A DNA stretch of 64,000 nt from the NCBI RefSeq assembly GCF_910592395.1, contig NC_088324.1, positions 5,730,953-5,794,952 of the forward strand, read 5' to 3'. The translations under genes were made by a program, and so were the position numbers. Source of the DNA: Lineus longissimus (taxonomy: Eukaryota > Nemertea > Pilidiophora > Heteronemertea > Lineidae). Position 1 is the stretch's first letter; every line of letters begins with the position of its first letter. Below, in pieces: positions 21,801 to 34,790 of this stretch. The notes beneath the pieces were generated by a model. It made no database searches, was not told the origin of the DNA, and saw nothing but the letters and a program-made list of their open reading frames with translations.

Positions 21801-24800
21801 TTAACCTTGGCTCTCGTCGCGTGGACCAGAGCAACGAAGCAGGTGTATTAAAGATCATGGTTGAATACGTGTTTTATTTTTCTGAGTCGAACCTGGAGGG
21901 CGAAAGCCCATGCATTATATAAATTACGAGTGCACTTAAAAAACTTAACAGATATGTGATGATCATGCTTGCATCTTCCTGATACCACAGCCCATATACG
22001 TTTAAATACATTTCAATATGAAAGTGTGCATAAAAAGTTAGTTCGGCCAATAGAGATTCGGCCTAACATGTCTAATAATTTAACAATTCGTTTAATTATC
22101 GCTTACCAGTGTAGAGGATAATGAAGAGGACAGTATGACCGAGGATGACCCACCACATGCTGAGCACCCGGACGCCATGAAGGACACCGATACTCTCACT
22201 GCCTCCTTCCGTCCGGAGGATCTTTTCTCCGTTAGTGATGGCAGAGAAGCAAAGGACAATTCTCCAGAAGAGGGGAAGTTCATCCACTGGATACGAATCA
22301 CCTATAAAGAAGATGAAACATCGATTTTAGATCGAAAACTCGGTAAAGGTCGGTCGGTACAAGCACCACAAAATGATGCAACGAATTCTGCACCCGAAAT
22401 AATGTACTTGCTATGTAATATTGTTACAGTTTGCAACGATCACATTAATAAGCTACAATAAATGCCTGGGGTCTTTCGGCTGGATCACACCTTCTGAAAG
22501 ATGGCCACGCTCGCTGTTGTAACACTCAAAGCACGCTAGTGGCAATTGATCGAATTGGTTTCAACGTGCGTGTGTGTCAGTAGGGAGGAAGGGTGTATAG
22601 TAATTGTACACGTATATGGCTGGCGCTAGTGGACAAAATTCAGAATTATGCCACGGCATACATAGGAATAGTGGTACACCATAAATCAACCAATCAAAAC
22701 ATCGGATCTCGTAAATTATGCCGCGGCAGAATTCAGAATTATGCCACGGCATAAATAGGAATTGTGGTTCGACCAATCAGAAAGTGGCAATCGTTTTATT
22801 TATGGTGCGGCATAAATCGCACTTCCGTCCACAATTCCTATTTATGCCGTGGCATAATTCACGAGATCCGATGTTTTGATTGGTTGATTTGTGGTGCACC
22901 ACAATTCCGATTTACTTCCGTCCTCCATAAATGACACTTCCGTCCACAATTCCTATTTATGCCGCGGCATAATTCACGAGATCCGAGGTTTTGATTGGTC
23001 GATTTATGGTGCACCACAGTTCCGATTTATGCCGTGGCATACTTCTGAATTCTGTCCGATTGCGCCAGCCATACACGTAGCCTAGTAGTTCTCGAGGGCA
23101 TGTAGGCCGATCGTCAGTGAGTAGAATTGGTTTATGGTCCCGCTGCCAGGATTCTAAGCGGATATATTACATGTATCAACGCCAATTTAATACGACATAT
23201 CATCATCGTCACAGGAATGAGATTGCATAAGTTTTCAGTATGAAATCGACAATGTACGTAGGACCAGTGTCTTAAACCTGACCACACTGCTGCAGCTCAA
23301 ACCACGCATAAAGTATTCGTAAACTTATTGCGTATGAAATAAATTAGTATAATTCCATCAAGAAAATACACTAAAGGCGCTATTTTGTGTTTTACTTTGC
23401 TCCAGGCTACCGCTATGTGTCGAACTCGTCGAGCTGCGAAGCAGCGGCTGGTTTTCCTCGATCTCGGAAGACTCTCCAGGAATCGGTATTGATGGAGGCT
23501 CTCTGAGGGTCCAAGTTTTCAAGCACCTGTAGATGATGTCATAGCCGGTACCAACCAACATGAGCAGTATAAGGAAGCCTGCTACCGACCTGTAGAAGCA
23601 ATGATAAGTTTAAGTATTAGTGACCGTATCTCTCAAAGACTAACTTGTGCCAAACACAGATTGCTTATAATTTCGATTCCACGCTGTTTAAAAACACCAT
23701 GGAATCTCGTCCCTTGCAACACAACAAAAACAAGGATGCTTTTTACACCCTTTCTGTTTCAACAATGGTCTTTATGCTCAGTTGGCCTATTGGGGAAGGA
23801 ACATAAAGTAGCTGGGTGCATATTCATCGCCCAGCAAAGGAAAATTTGAGGAATATAATAAGGGGGGGGGGTTCTAAAGACCCTATAATGGTGTTGGTGT
23901 GGGGTTTAAAGCAACCCCTCTCCCCAAATTACTCTTTGGAGAGACAAGAAACCTAATCGCTGTTTTACCACTTGAAACGAGAGCTAAAGAAATGCTACGA
24001 AAAAAAATCGTGGTGTCCTTCGATATATGCAACTGTGCATTCGTGTTTTGAATGCTTCTCCAAGTGTTGTTCTTAATCTGAGACACCAGCCATAATATAA
24101 AATATTGACATCATTGAAGGAAACTAGTTGGCTACAGCCAAAGTCATAAATACACATATTGTAGGATTGTTTTTAGATTCTTAGCGAAAATCTTTACTAA
24201 CCATCTTTTCAAGCAACAGATTAAAGATTGTAGATACGGAGTTGAATAAGATGTTAAAGAGTAGGAATCTGAACTGGACGATGCGCGACAATTCTCATCA
24301 TCAGGTAGCTATCTGCATGTTCTGGTACATACTACGAGATTGATTTGCATGGGTTATATGAGAACCTCTTCATTTGGTGTTCAACAAGGAAATGGCAATA
24401 CAGTTTGTTCTTCCCGACTAATTCATATGGTAGGCTGGATCTTATAAGAATCCCTTGGAGACCTTTAACTTTGTATTGCCTTAAGTCTGTGGTCGCAATA
24501 ACGGAAAACGTCTTCCGCCCGCGGAGACCCTTCATGGCGAATAACTGTCCTGCTGGTACACGATGCCAGTGAAAGCTACTCACAATGCTACGATGTCTCC
24601 AGTCTCAAATGGCTTTGGAATGGCACAGTCGACGCTTTCAATTGTCAGGGAAGACGTTACAGGCATAATCTGAAGCGCTGTAAGAGACCAAATCGTTTTA
24701 CAAAAAAAACTGTTTAAAGAGGTCCAGTCGTGGCACAAGTCTTTATTTAGATTAGCTGAACGTGGTAATAATAACTAAATTGGTGATTACCTCTCATGCA

Positions 24801-27800
24801 GCTCATTGGCTACATAATCAACTACCTGAGGGGAACTCGAAACTGCTAACATTTGTCAATGGAAGCTTATTCCCGCCTTAGGTTTTAACCAGGCCGTTCA
24901 AAACTCCCCATTTTATAAGCATTTCGCTATAGGTTTCCTTTAATTGAGCTGATGATGAATGACCATAGTGTCGCAGTTCATTATCAATTTTTGCTCATTC
25001 TTTGTATATTTTTGGTGAAGTAAAAACAATGACGTGTTTAAGTCAACGTAAATCAGGCAGACAAGGCAGTTGGTTATAAGCTCATTATATTAGACAGAAA
25101 ACAAGTTACATGTACCAAAACACATCCCGCCGAAATCCTGCCGCAATGAGGAACCTGCACAACAAAACCAGCCAATAGGGGGCCCTGCAGGCAAGTGGAC
25201 CATGGTTGTAATGAGAAAGCCATTTCCCGGGTCAATGATTATTGAATAATCCCTTAATTACACTACATGGGGAAATAGCACCAAAATTTTTGTTTTATTG
25301 GTCCTTAATTCTATCTTGATGAGTTTTTAGGGAGAAAATCAGCAACATTTGATTTTAATGGAAAATGCTCTTGAAGTGTACCTTTAGTACTGGTGCTGCC
25401 ATCTGGATGTTTAGTTCTGATGGTTCCTCATTGTTATGTTGTTTGAACACCCGAAGATACTTATGATTGCTATCGATGGACGAGCCGGAGTGTCGTTAAG
25501 TGCGCTAATAATCCCAAACAGAGCTCGTTCGATATCCGATTCGATTACAAAGTTGGTGACTCTCCGCAAGTCACTATATCTTAACTCCCAGGTATATGGC
25601 TGGCTGGAGTGGACACAATTCAGAATCAACGATCGGCACAAATCCGAACTGTTGCATTGCATATTTGCAAATTATGGTGACTTAAAATCACCCCATGAAA
25701 AAATCGAATATCATGAATTATGCCTCGCCATGAAGCTGAATTATGGCGTGGCATAATTAGACCGAGCAGAACGGGGTATTTCCTTATTCATGGTATGGCA
25801 TGGCACAACCGTGGTGAATCAAGGTCGTTAATCTCATTAATGGACGACGAATGACGAGTCAAAAACGCAAGTATCTAGGAAAGACTTCACTACAGGCTAG
25901 TTTATGACGAAGGCTCTTGGCAGAGACCCACATTGGTGCTTGTAATTACATTGTGTATATCGTATTGCAATGCACACAACAACAAATAGGAGGGAAGGCA
26001 GAAAGGCTGGTGCTTGCGCAGGGTACCAAGAAAACCAGCCACGTTGAAAACGATCAAGGATTGAAAATTGAATTCGATATATATTTACCTGAATTCATTA
26101 TCCCTATCACGCCACTCTCCTCACACGAGTCCGGCACGCACAGGGAGTATGTGGCCATTATTCTCGCCGAGTATAGGGAACCAGTGCTGTTTAACTGTGA
26201 GGGCAGCTGGAATGGGACAAATACACAATGTCATCGAAGGAGGGTCGAGGAAGCATCGTTGATTTATCCGAGGCGAGACATACAATTAGAAGCAGCCTGC
26301 TTCTAACTGTACTGCCAGATACTTGTCTTCACCTTGGGTTCAAACGGTTTTTTTTGTTCAGAAACTGAAAGGCTCCACTAAATGCGAAAGATGTAATTTT
26401 GGTCAGAGTTTTAGCACTGCATCTTCACAGTACCCGTGACAATCTTGATCTTTCGATCGATTCGATTGGCGTTTGTGATTTGCTTATCGAATTAGGAGTG
26501 TTTTGTTTGTATTCTCGGGAATGGGGATTAAGCCTTACCATGTCCTGAAGGTCTATGTTAGCTGTGCAGTACCTCCCGCCGAATGTAGTCTTGTTTACCA
26601 CTGGCGCCACTTTGATACAGGTGTCATATGCCCCCGGGAATCTCAGTATCCCCTCCGATACTCCACTTGGGATCTTGGCCGCTGCATCGAGCACTGAAAA
26701 GATGGACAGAGTAAAAGATGTTAACACTTGTAACTATGGTACGGTTAAGCGCCAATTGGGTTCGACTTCGGCAAGGCCTAGTGGCTCTAATAACTCCAGA
26801 TTGTTTTGTAGCACGTGCTGAAATTTAGTCCATATAGATATGTACAATCTGGAATTTCTATGCTTATTCTAAAATGTTTTGTTAGTTTTTTTACAGCCAT
26901 TTGAAGAAAACGTGTCAGAAATTGCAATGTCCAAAATGGCCACTCATACGTTACCTGCGGGCACACATGGTTACCATAGGCCATGGAGCACCTGTATGGT
27001 AATTTTGAACCGGTTTTTTTTCTTAGACAGCATGTCATGAAACAATTTTAATGTTCATCATTTGTTGCATGGAAGAAGAGGCTTGGGGCAGTAAAATTGG
27101 CCCAATTTTACAATTCGTCAGCCGATGTAGGACTTTCAAGCAATGATTTTGACATTTTGACTGGCTAGTCGTTATTTCAAACTGAAATTTGCACACACTG
27201 TGGTGGAAATGTGGATTTAGTAATGCATGAATTGACTCGTTGCCTTTTAGGATACAGCGTTCTGAATTTTGGAATAACATTGCTCTTGACGAGCGTATTC
27301 TAGTGATATTTGAACACTGCCCATTTTGATCCATCATTTTCATTCTGCCATAAATCTAAAACTATCAAGCCTTTCTTAAGCAAAAATCAAACTGATATAA
27401 AGGACATTCAGGACTTATGATTCACCAACTCTCAATGTTATAGACTGGATATCTGTATAGTAATGAAGTTCGTTGCGTTTTTTTATCCACCCGATATATA
27501 TTGAGTTATTGAGCCTAAATGTAAGGATGTTTTTATGGACACCCCATATAATCCTGGCTTTTCAGTCGTCCAAACTGACGGACAATTTTCATTCTGATGA
27601 GCCGCTGAAGCCCGATTTTACATGCACATATCGAAGACTTTTTAGAAATAGTACCAGAAAGTCCATTTAGAAATCGTTTAACACATTTTTTGGAAGTTGT
27701 AGTTTTATTTCACCCGTCGTGGCGGGATTAAGGCGTCAGGTATATTTGTAGTACATTCTTTGACGGAGCTGAAATAAAATAATGCCTAGCTAGGCTAAAG

Positions 27801-30800
27801 TACATGCACTTATACTGTATCTCCGGAACTATAACGCCAGACAAAGAAAAGTCCCTAGGCCCACCTAATAATAGTCTAGCAAAAGCCTATTATAGGAGAG
27901 CAGGGCAAATCAGTCATATATACCTGGTCAAGTAGCATAAGTTGAGGGATAGGCCTAGGCTGGTCAGTGTTGATTATGACAGCCTTCCTACGCCTTATTT
28001 CATTTCAACCAACCAGAAATAAGCAAGTCATTATCGTAAGTCATGGTGAATGATAAATGACTGTATTCGGGGTGGAGTTATATGGTGTAAAAGTCCCGGA
28101 GATAGAGCAATATAGATTTAAGACTGCATAACCTGGCGTACGTCTGGAATAATTACGAATTCTACCGAAACGATTCAGCTTAGTAGCCTCTAAAGGACGA
28201 GTTTCGAGACTCGTATCGAAAGGGTTATTAGTGTAATCAATTTTGATTATTTTAAAGACATACTGAACATTGACTAATTCTCCCAATATTTTTAATAATA
28301 CCCTTTTTCGGGCAAAATTTTAGGGTTTTTAATAAAGGTGTCGGGAAACATAGCGTCGATGATTTCACGAAGTGGCCAATCAGCATTTTTTCCCGAAATT
28401 AAGATAAAAGCGCCATCTGCGTTGTACCACCCATGTCTATTAACACACTAATCGTCATGGTGATATTCAAAGCCATGTCAATTCTTTAACACTCTACCCT
28501 GTATTTATGCATTTCGTGCCGCTATGCTCTTTCAGATGTTATGCACAGAGTCATTCAAACTATATGGAGTATTTTAAAGGAGTTATCTCAAAAATGAAAA
28601 ATTGGCTGATTTGCAACTTCGTGAAATCATCGACGATAGGTATATGATCCCATCAATACAGGTCGCTGTTATAAATTGGTAGACCTACGAATGCATTGTT
28701 CATAAGCTTGCAGTTGTGTGGCGCTGGACCGCTGTGCTGGACGAGAAATCTGCCGAGTCAGCACGCTATGGAATATCATAAGGGGATTGTATCTTACGTC
28801 AAAACCCCTTGAAGGTAAAAACCAGAGTTGAAAGCATCAGTAACTGGCACCTTATCAGGGACCTTCGGTGTAATACACGCAAGACTGAAAAATACTCTTG
28901 TTTCATTAGCCGGTTTTTTACATACGCGTAATGAGCTACTTGTGGATAGACTATCCGAAAAACGTGTTTGTACACGTCACTAGAGCGAAAATTCTGATGA
29001 CCTAAATGTCGTCGTTGGGCTTACAATGCAGGTGCGAAGCTCGCTATTATGAAAAAGCGAATTGACGCCGAGAAGTAAATGACAGTCAGACATTCCCCGA
29101 TTTACGCCGGGCCGAATTAAATGAAAGATGAGGTAGACGGTGTCTATCAAAACATGACCCAGTCGTAAGGCCTAATTTATGTTTTAGATAACATAGGGCT
29201 ATTTATATCATTTCATCCGATTGAACTTGTGCATGTTGTGAAAAATATTATGGTTTATGGTTATGGTATTATTATTTTGTTCGCCAAATTATTTTGTTTG
29301 ACCAAGTTCGCATAACACTTCTTATCAAAGAAAGCTGATAATGGGCTATGCGCCGCTTATGAATGTTATCAATATTTTACTTTATCAATAAAATTGAGTA
29401 TTTTACCTCGTTTACAGAAAAGGGACATTGATTTTAGTGAGGAAAGTAGAAATCACCTCAGAAGACAGAGATACAAAAAAAGGGTAAAGTACATCAAATA
29501 TCTACTTTAGATGCAATAGGGGAGAGGACCATTACCTCTACGGGTTTTACTTATCACACGAAAACTTCTACCGGGAGCATATTGGCGTTTGGCGGAAAAG
29601 TCTTTAGAGAGTTTTCAAAAGCGCAACAACATTTATTTCTAAGAGTGTTGGTGTTGACGGAAAGGCAACGCAAGTCGAAGTATTCAATCTTTTACGATGT
29701 AAATGTACATCAATAGTGCAAAACGGACAGCTATATGTTCAAAAAGATCATATTCTTTTGTTACGAAATGGTATTCCAATGCGAATCGGCTATTTTTCAA
29801 TGGCTTTACTCGTGGGCTTTGATATACAGGTTATCCTCGCCTATAACGTCTTTGGGTGACATTGCAATGAGGCCCGATGGGGTATATAATAGTTGTTCTT
29901 GAATAAGCATATGTAACCGGGCAATACTAGGCCTAGAGAGTGGAGTTTACTGCAAAGATTTCTTGAGTATTCACACCCACTCCTGGTGATACCCCTTTAA
30001 GGGCCTAATTAAATGTATGATACATCTTCAATTGTACAAGAAGATATAGAAGACGTAAAAGGCAAGGATAACCTATATACAACAAAGAATTCGGCCATTG
30101 GAATGTACTTCATGTTAGTATAATACGCTTTGCTTATGACGCGCTTACATTGTTACATGGGAACTTACTTTGTAGGGCATAATATTCGCCTTTGATGAGG
30201 TCGACCAGGGTCTGGTTGACGTCTCTCCTGCATTCCTCCGATACTTCACCAGGGATGTCGGTCAAGATCAACATTTGGTACGGGTCGGCCAAAAGGGCAG
30301 CTCTTACCTCCCCCTAGAAGGAGGCAATATAATGCACTGAAACACCTTGGTTACAATGAGGCACGGATTACAGCATAGAATACACTGTGCCTCGTTTTCG
30401 ACAGTTGTTGTGGTGACCATAACGGATTGGGTTGGTGAAATGTATGGAAGGAGTCAAAATAAGATTTTAATGTTGTGTTTGAGACGTTTTAGAATAGATT
30501 GATACCTTACTGTAAGTACTGCCAGTGTCATTTCGTCAAAACCTCGAAGAGGCACATCGATCGGTTTTGGTTCAAGGAATAGATACCGAAATAGAGGTGT
30601 TGGTGAGAGAATCAATAACGACAGGGCGGTATCAATTTCTATTCTAAAACATCTTAAATTGAATAACGAAAAATGTGGTTTATGGTGCCTTTCGACTGCT
30701 TCCATATTTTGCACCAACCCAAGCGGTAATGGTATCTGCTGAACTCAAAACGAGGCTTCGTTATTAAACTTAATTTTTATCTCATGAATGGTATCACCAT

Positions 30801-31584
30801 TATCGTGCAAATTGCATCGAACAATTAATTCAAATCAGGCCATTAACCGCGATCCTGTCTTCCGCCAAACATTCCATAACATTTCATTCATAGCAGTAGT
30901 TGAGCAGTAGTATATTTTAAAGGGAGCCTCTTCAAGGATTCTTGTTGTGAAATCGAAACTCTCATTAAACACTACCGAAACCCTATCCTTACGGAAATAA
31001 TGACAATGATGATTTGTTATGTCTTTCCAAATGATGGCACTATACTACCGGTAGTCAGTGCGATGAAAAAAAGCCCAATTAATACATAACCACATTTTTG
31101 CAAAAAGATGTCCAATCGCACTGCACAGCATGCTGCGATATGTAATATAACTCGTACAACAATACATCTTTAGAGTAAAAGAAAGCGTGTTTTAATTGCC
31201 TCACACGATTCCAATTCTTTTCCTCACGATACAGAAACAAATTTTGATTTCCCGCCCAGTTCATTGCCAAGACCGGGATAGCCCACGTGAGAATAAGCTC
31301 CCTAAATGTGAACTAAAAAGCATCGGGCTGAAAGCGAAATGTTGTAATCAAAAGCGTGACCGGGAATTCCAGAATGGGTTGGAGAAAAAGGGTGGGCCGC
31401 CCAAAAAAACCGGGCAAGTCAGTAGGTAATATTTAGTGTTTATGCTTACCAGGTACCGCCGTAACTCCTGGCCAAGAAGTCCCCATGAAAATTCCTCAGT
31501 AGTTTGCGGCTGCTCCGTCCTTGCAAAGGTCACATGGGGACGCCCTAGCAGTATGAAGCAGAGAGCCACCTCGCACACCCTCAT
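15883..31584 (-). CDS. NRF-6-like multipass acyltransferase (NRF domain plus acyltransferase-3 domain)
   Basis: Sixteen exons (minus strand): 31584-31450, 30313-30169, 26693-26539, 26206-26089, 24677-24584, 23589-23396, 22301-22107, 21168-21075, 20246-20154, 19823-19658, 19301-19222, 18656-18528, 18150-18009, 17347-17158, 16712-16570, 16047-15883; 2238 nt, 745 aa. MRVCEVALCFILLG begins a signal peptide. Residues about 60-210 form the NRF domain, with cysteines in SEECRRD, AYDTCIKV, GGRYC, LCVPDSC and VDCAIP. A first membrane segment follows (FLILLMLVGTGYDIIY). The acyltransferase-3 domain begins near residue 296 (CFSAITN), with GVRVLSMWWVILGH giving the R325-x10-H336 motif. Family motifs follow in order: SVDSFFFLSGLL, WWTTLLFINNLYP, WTWFLSCDFQFF, KPYTRIPAYLVGMFMG, LSWRFWKPLSHLTY, and a final membrane helix. 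C. elegans NRF-6 and relatives affect lipid and drug handling; substrate here is unknown. Donors of exons 9 and 13 are the weaker GTGGGT. Confidence 0.93.
17458..17663. mobile_element. 206-bp MITE with TA target duplication
   Basis: Arms of about 83 bp (17458-17540 and 17581-17663) are inverted copies sharing ccactcaccaataag, atacccgattt and cgcctcgata. TA flanks both ends (17456-17457, 17664-17665). It has no coding capacity. It sits in intron 13 of the NRF-like gene. TA duplication points to mobilisation by a Tc1/mariner/pogo-class transposase. Confidence 0.8.
19367..19476. repeat. 22-bp minisatellite, five copies
   Basis: The unit ctccagattgtttgtatctg plus two bases repeats five times with single-base variants in intron 10 of the NRF-like gene, starting 66 bp from exon 11. 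There are no spacers, so it is a plain tandem repeat. Confidence 0.85.
20669..20817. mobile_element. 149-bp TATGGC-family MITE with 6-bp target duplication
   Basis: Ends are tatggcgagccgtgcgtccaa and, read inward from the other side, tatggcaagccgttcgtcca. The interior is also partly self-complementary (gttttcttctttnaa). The hexamer CATGTA lies immediately outside both ends (20663-20668 and 20818-20823). It lies in intron 8 of the NRF-like gene. Two other elements in the window share the TATGGC end and a 6-bp duplication. Confidence 0.8.
22615..23073. mobile_element. 459-bp TATGGC-family inverted-repeat element
   Basis: Terminal inverted repeats of more than 120 bp begin tatggctggcgc on both sides and share aattcag, atgccacggcata, accaatcaaaac and cggatctcgt. 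The block tgccgyggcataa recurs several times inside, in both orientations. CACGTA flanks both ends (22609-22614 and 23074-23079). It lies in intron 6 of the NRF-like gene. A truncated relative lies at 25595-25830. Confidence 0.85.
25595..25830 (+). mobile_element. truncated relative of the 22615-23073 element
   Basis: It starts tatggctggctggagtggac, keeps the aattcagaat block, and later has gaattatgcc and ggcgtggcataatta. I could not find the opposite TATGGC end or a matching duplication, so it is diverged or truncated. It lies in intron 4 of the NRF-like gene. Confidence 0.5.
28354..28635. mobile_element. 282-bp MITE with ATAG target duplication
   Basis: It begins cgtcgatgatttcacgaagt and ends with the reverse complement (acttcgtgaaatcatcgacg) with one mismatch next to the shared block. 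ATAG occurs immediately outside both ends (28350-28353, 28636-28639). A second copy lies at 63441-63686. It lies in intron 2 of the NRF-like gene. Confidence 0.8.
30605..30770 (+). repeat. dispersed repeat, second copy of 10870-11025
   Basis: It matches 10870-11025 in the same orientation across tttctattctaaaa, gaataacgaaaaatgtg and aaaacgaggcttcgtt. It lies in intron 1 of the NRF-like gene. Confidence 0.6.
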
Positions 31585-32789
31585 GCTCCCACCGACACAG
31601 ATACCTCTCCACTGCCGACTGCCTTCCCCAATTATCAGACATTGTTGGCCTAGTACTAAATAAGCATAATAATCCGCTAAATTGTAAGTTCGAGAGTACC
31701 ATTGGTCTTGTGAAAGGCCTGAGAGTACAAAGCTGTTCAAGATCGTTTAAACCGACGAGCAAAAAGTACACGAACACGATCGAGGAGTTGTAGTGTACTT
31801 TTACTCAGTGTCTGTTGACCAGGGCCTTTTTCTTGGGCATTTCGTCTTTATGGCGCAAAGTTAATGAGGTCCGAATATCTATCGCCAACCTCTCGTTAGG
31901 CGATGTCAGTGCTGTGATTGTGATCAGAGGGAGTTCTTGATGCCACACTTTCATTGCTTGACCGCTGTTACCTGTTGTAGGGCGATTGCTTTATCTGCGG
32001 ATATTTGTGGATAAGATCATAATTTCCTCGTGCCTGTATTTTCAAATCGCCGTGAAGTTCAATAGAGGGCTATCGAAATGGCTTAATGAAAACATCATGC
32101 GGCTGACATCACCTGAAAGATTTCGGTTCCAAATTCAATTCTCCTTATCACTCACAGAAGCCAAGTCATTGCTGTTTAGTTATGCAGGGGATTAATCAAT
32201 TACCTGCACTTCCTGTGGGTTGACTAACACTACTTGTTGAACAGCTGGCTGTAGTTGGATGATTGGAACAGCCTGTACCTGTTGACCTGCTGAACCAAGG
32301 TTAATGTTATTTTAAATCCACGATTGCAGGTCACCTGATCTTCGAGATTTTGCGGGGAAAGAAATTGTAAACAAACGCATGTGTGCAGTTCAAATGTAAA
32401 CAAAAATGTATTTTTGGTACTTTTGGTTGCTGGACTTGGGTTTTCCGGCAGTAAGGAGCTGGGGTCAAATTGGTGGGCTATTGTTTATGGGTGCTGTGTT
32501 AGCCAATGCTAGCCCTTGATTATAAAGGGATTTTCAAATGAAGGTTACCATGGTCTGTTTATGTGCTCACCACAGCTTTCAATACTTGATGTATCTGAAG
32601 AGGCACTCTGAACTTGGCATGGACTTATCAAGGAGCTGCTCACGGTGCTGAACTTCTAGCTTGCCTGTCGACTAAGTGCCTTGCCCGAGACATGTGAAGG
32701 CCTATCTGGGTTCTCCTTCTTCTCCGTATAAAAAGGCGCATATTGCTGACTAAGAAACGAGGCATTATTCACATCATCCTCATCATCTC

Positions 32790-32996
32790 TATCAGACCAA
32801 TTGATATACTTTTATGTGCACGCATACAGCAGGCCACAGCTAGGTCCGAGTCTGTGGACAAATGGTTGGTTTAATTTGTCTCTTCGATATTGCTCCTTTG
32901 ATATTGCATTATATTTTCATTGCAATTCAATCTATTCAAGGTATAGCCCATTTGAACCTGCCTGCGCCACGGGTACAATGCTAGTAACGTGTAATA
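32790..32996 (+). repeat. dispersed repeat, inverted copy at 50360-50600
   Basis: Blocks ttgatatacttttat, gatattgcatta, ttcattgcaattcaat, aaggtatagcccattt and cctgcctgcgccac occur in the same order in the reverse complement of 50360-50600. Family unknown, non-coding. The 32997-33311 MITE interrupts its right end. Confidence 0.7.
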
Positions 32997-33311
32997 CTCT
33001 AAAACCTCGAATACAAGGAATGAGGCTCCTCCCCCCAATCATCACAATGATTTGAATGGGGATGGGCGAATAAGTCAGATATTATTCTTTTATCAATGGC
33101 ATGGGCCAATGGAGTATAATCTTGCTCTGATCTTGGCTGACATTGACACTGAAACGAATTCAACATCACCGGTTATATAGTTGGCCCATTTCTTCTAATA
33201 AAAGATATCCTATTATGTCGTTTCTTTAGAATTGATATTGAGGTTTTATAATCCCTCCTCCATTGGAATGAATGGGGCGGAGCCTCATTCCTTTTATTCA
33301 AGGTTTTAGAG
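32997..33311. mobile_element. 315-bp MITE with TA target duplication
   Basis: Ends are ctctaaaacctcgaatacaa and its near-perfect reverse complement (ttgaataaaaggaatgaggctcc is shared with small changes). The terminal repeats span about 40 bp. TA lies immediately outside both ends (32995-32996 and 33312-33313). No coding capacity. Confidence 0.8.
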
Positions 33312-34564
33312 TATATACCCATCCTTGTGTGCTATAGTGGCCTTATTACCCGACAGAATGAAACCTGTTGACAGTGGATTTGAATAATCTATAGCCATCC
33401 AAACTGCACGGCCTATTTACTAAGAGCTGTATGACAAAGTAGACAATTTAAATTTCATTAGAAAAAATATCTTGATTCGCGAAAATTTTATGCCGCCAAA
33501 ACTTTCCGTTCTACAATAACAGTATCTGGGTCATTTTCTAGACACATATGTAACTTTTGTCATCGTGACAATTATATTTTCATTTCAATTTTTTATTTCG
33601 GTCATTTGTTGTAAATCGGCCATTTGTCCTTAACTAATTTAAAATTTGTTTGTTACGGGCATGGTTGAATCCAAGCTGCAAGCACGAATATCATATTTAC
33701 GACGGCGCGATCTTGACTGCTAGCTAATCTCGCGCAGTTTCGCAGGTTCTGTCCCCGATGCACGTGCTCTAATAAAATCCAATCTGTTGGACCACCAAAT
33801 GACGACATTGTTACAGCGATATGTGATAGACCAACTATTTTGTTGAAAGCCAGACACTCAGATGTTATGTGTTGTTGTGTTCAATGATGTGGTTAGATAT
33901 TTACTGTTCGTCAAACATGCGTTTACTTCATGACATGACAACGTGTTTTGTTGATCATGAGCTTATCGTGTTGGCTTATAATGTTGGCACTTTGTGATTG
34001 GTCCTTCCCAATTATCTGATGACATGTTTGACTCGAGAAGGGTAACACACGAGCAACAAACTAGGAAACGTGGCTCTGTCCCTTCGAGGCATCCTAGGCA
34101 ACGCATTATTTCTCACCTAATTTCGAACGACGGGCATGTTCTTTCTTTTATCAAGCAAATTACACCATTAATTCTTATTGTCTTACTGCACATTGAGCGC
34201 GATGTCTTTTTTATTAATCCCAGTGATCTGGTAAACCATCGGGTTGGCCAAAAAATAGCGCTTGAGATCGGATTGCCATAGCAGCCCCTGCTTATCTACA
34301 CCGTGAGGTATCTTTCGAATTCTCCCTTTATCAGTGATAAATACGTTTCGGCTAGTTAATCGGACACACGCATCTTATTGTAGGAGAGTTACCAATACAT
34401 GTGACACGAGGAGTTGAGACGATGAATGATGTGACTAAACATGAACGGTCCCCTTGTTACCATCCACAGCTCAGTTTTGTCTGAGCTTACGTTGCCTTTT
34501 CCAGGTGGAAAAGAAATGTTCGAGATCATTGATATGTAGCACATGTCCTCTACTGGTTCACACG

Positions 34565-34790
34565 GTGAAACCAGAGCGGACAGTCATGACAGCCCACAAA
34601 GGTAACCATAGCGGACAGTCGTGACAGTCCACAGAGGTAACCATAGCGGACAGTCTGCCTCCTAATATTTCATTTTAAGTCACTTTATAGAACACTCTCA
34701 GCCACTATCTTGTTTTCACCTCCTCCTATTCTGGTGCAAGGTAACATGGGGTATTTGTAGCCCCGTCTAATTGTAGCCACTGGCAATGTT
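34565..34790 (+). repeat. R1-related repeat
   Basis: It contains repeated taaccatagcggacagt blocks followed by ttttaagtcac and cctattctggtg, in the same order as 640-870 at the start of the window. Non-coding, in the SLC5/NRF intergenic region. Confidence 0.6.

Noticed and set aside
31348-31740. Minus-strand open frame with an upstream Met before MRVCEV
   Set aside because: The upstream extension has no signal sequence or conservation. The internal Met at 31584 starts a good signal peptide and was chosen.
33994-34281. 95-codon open frame between the NRF-like and SLC5 genes
   Set aside because: No domain resemblance, no splice-site support, and length compatible with chance.
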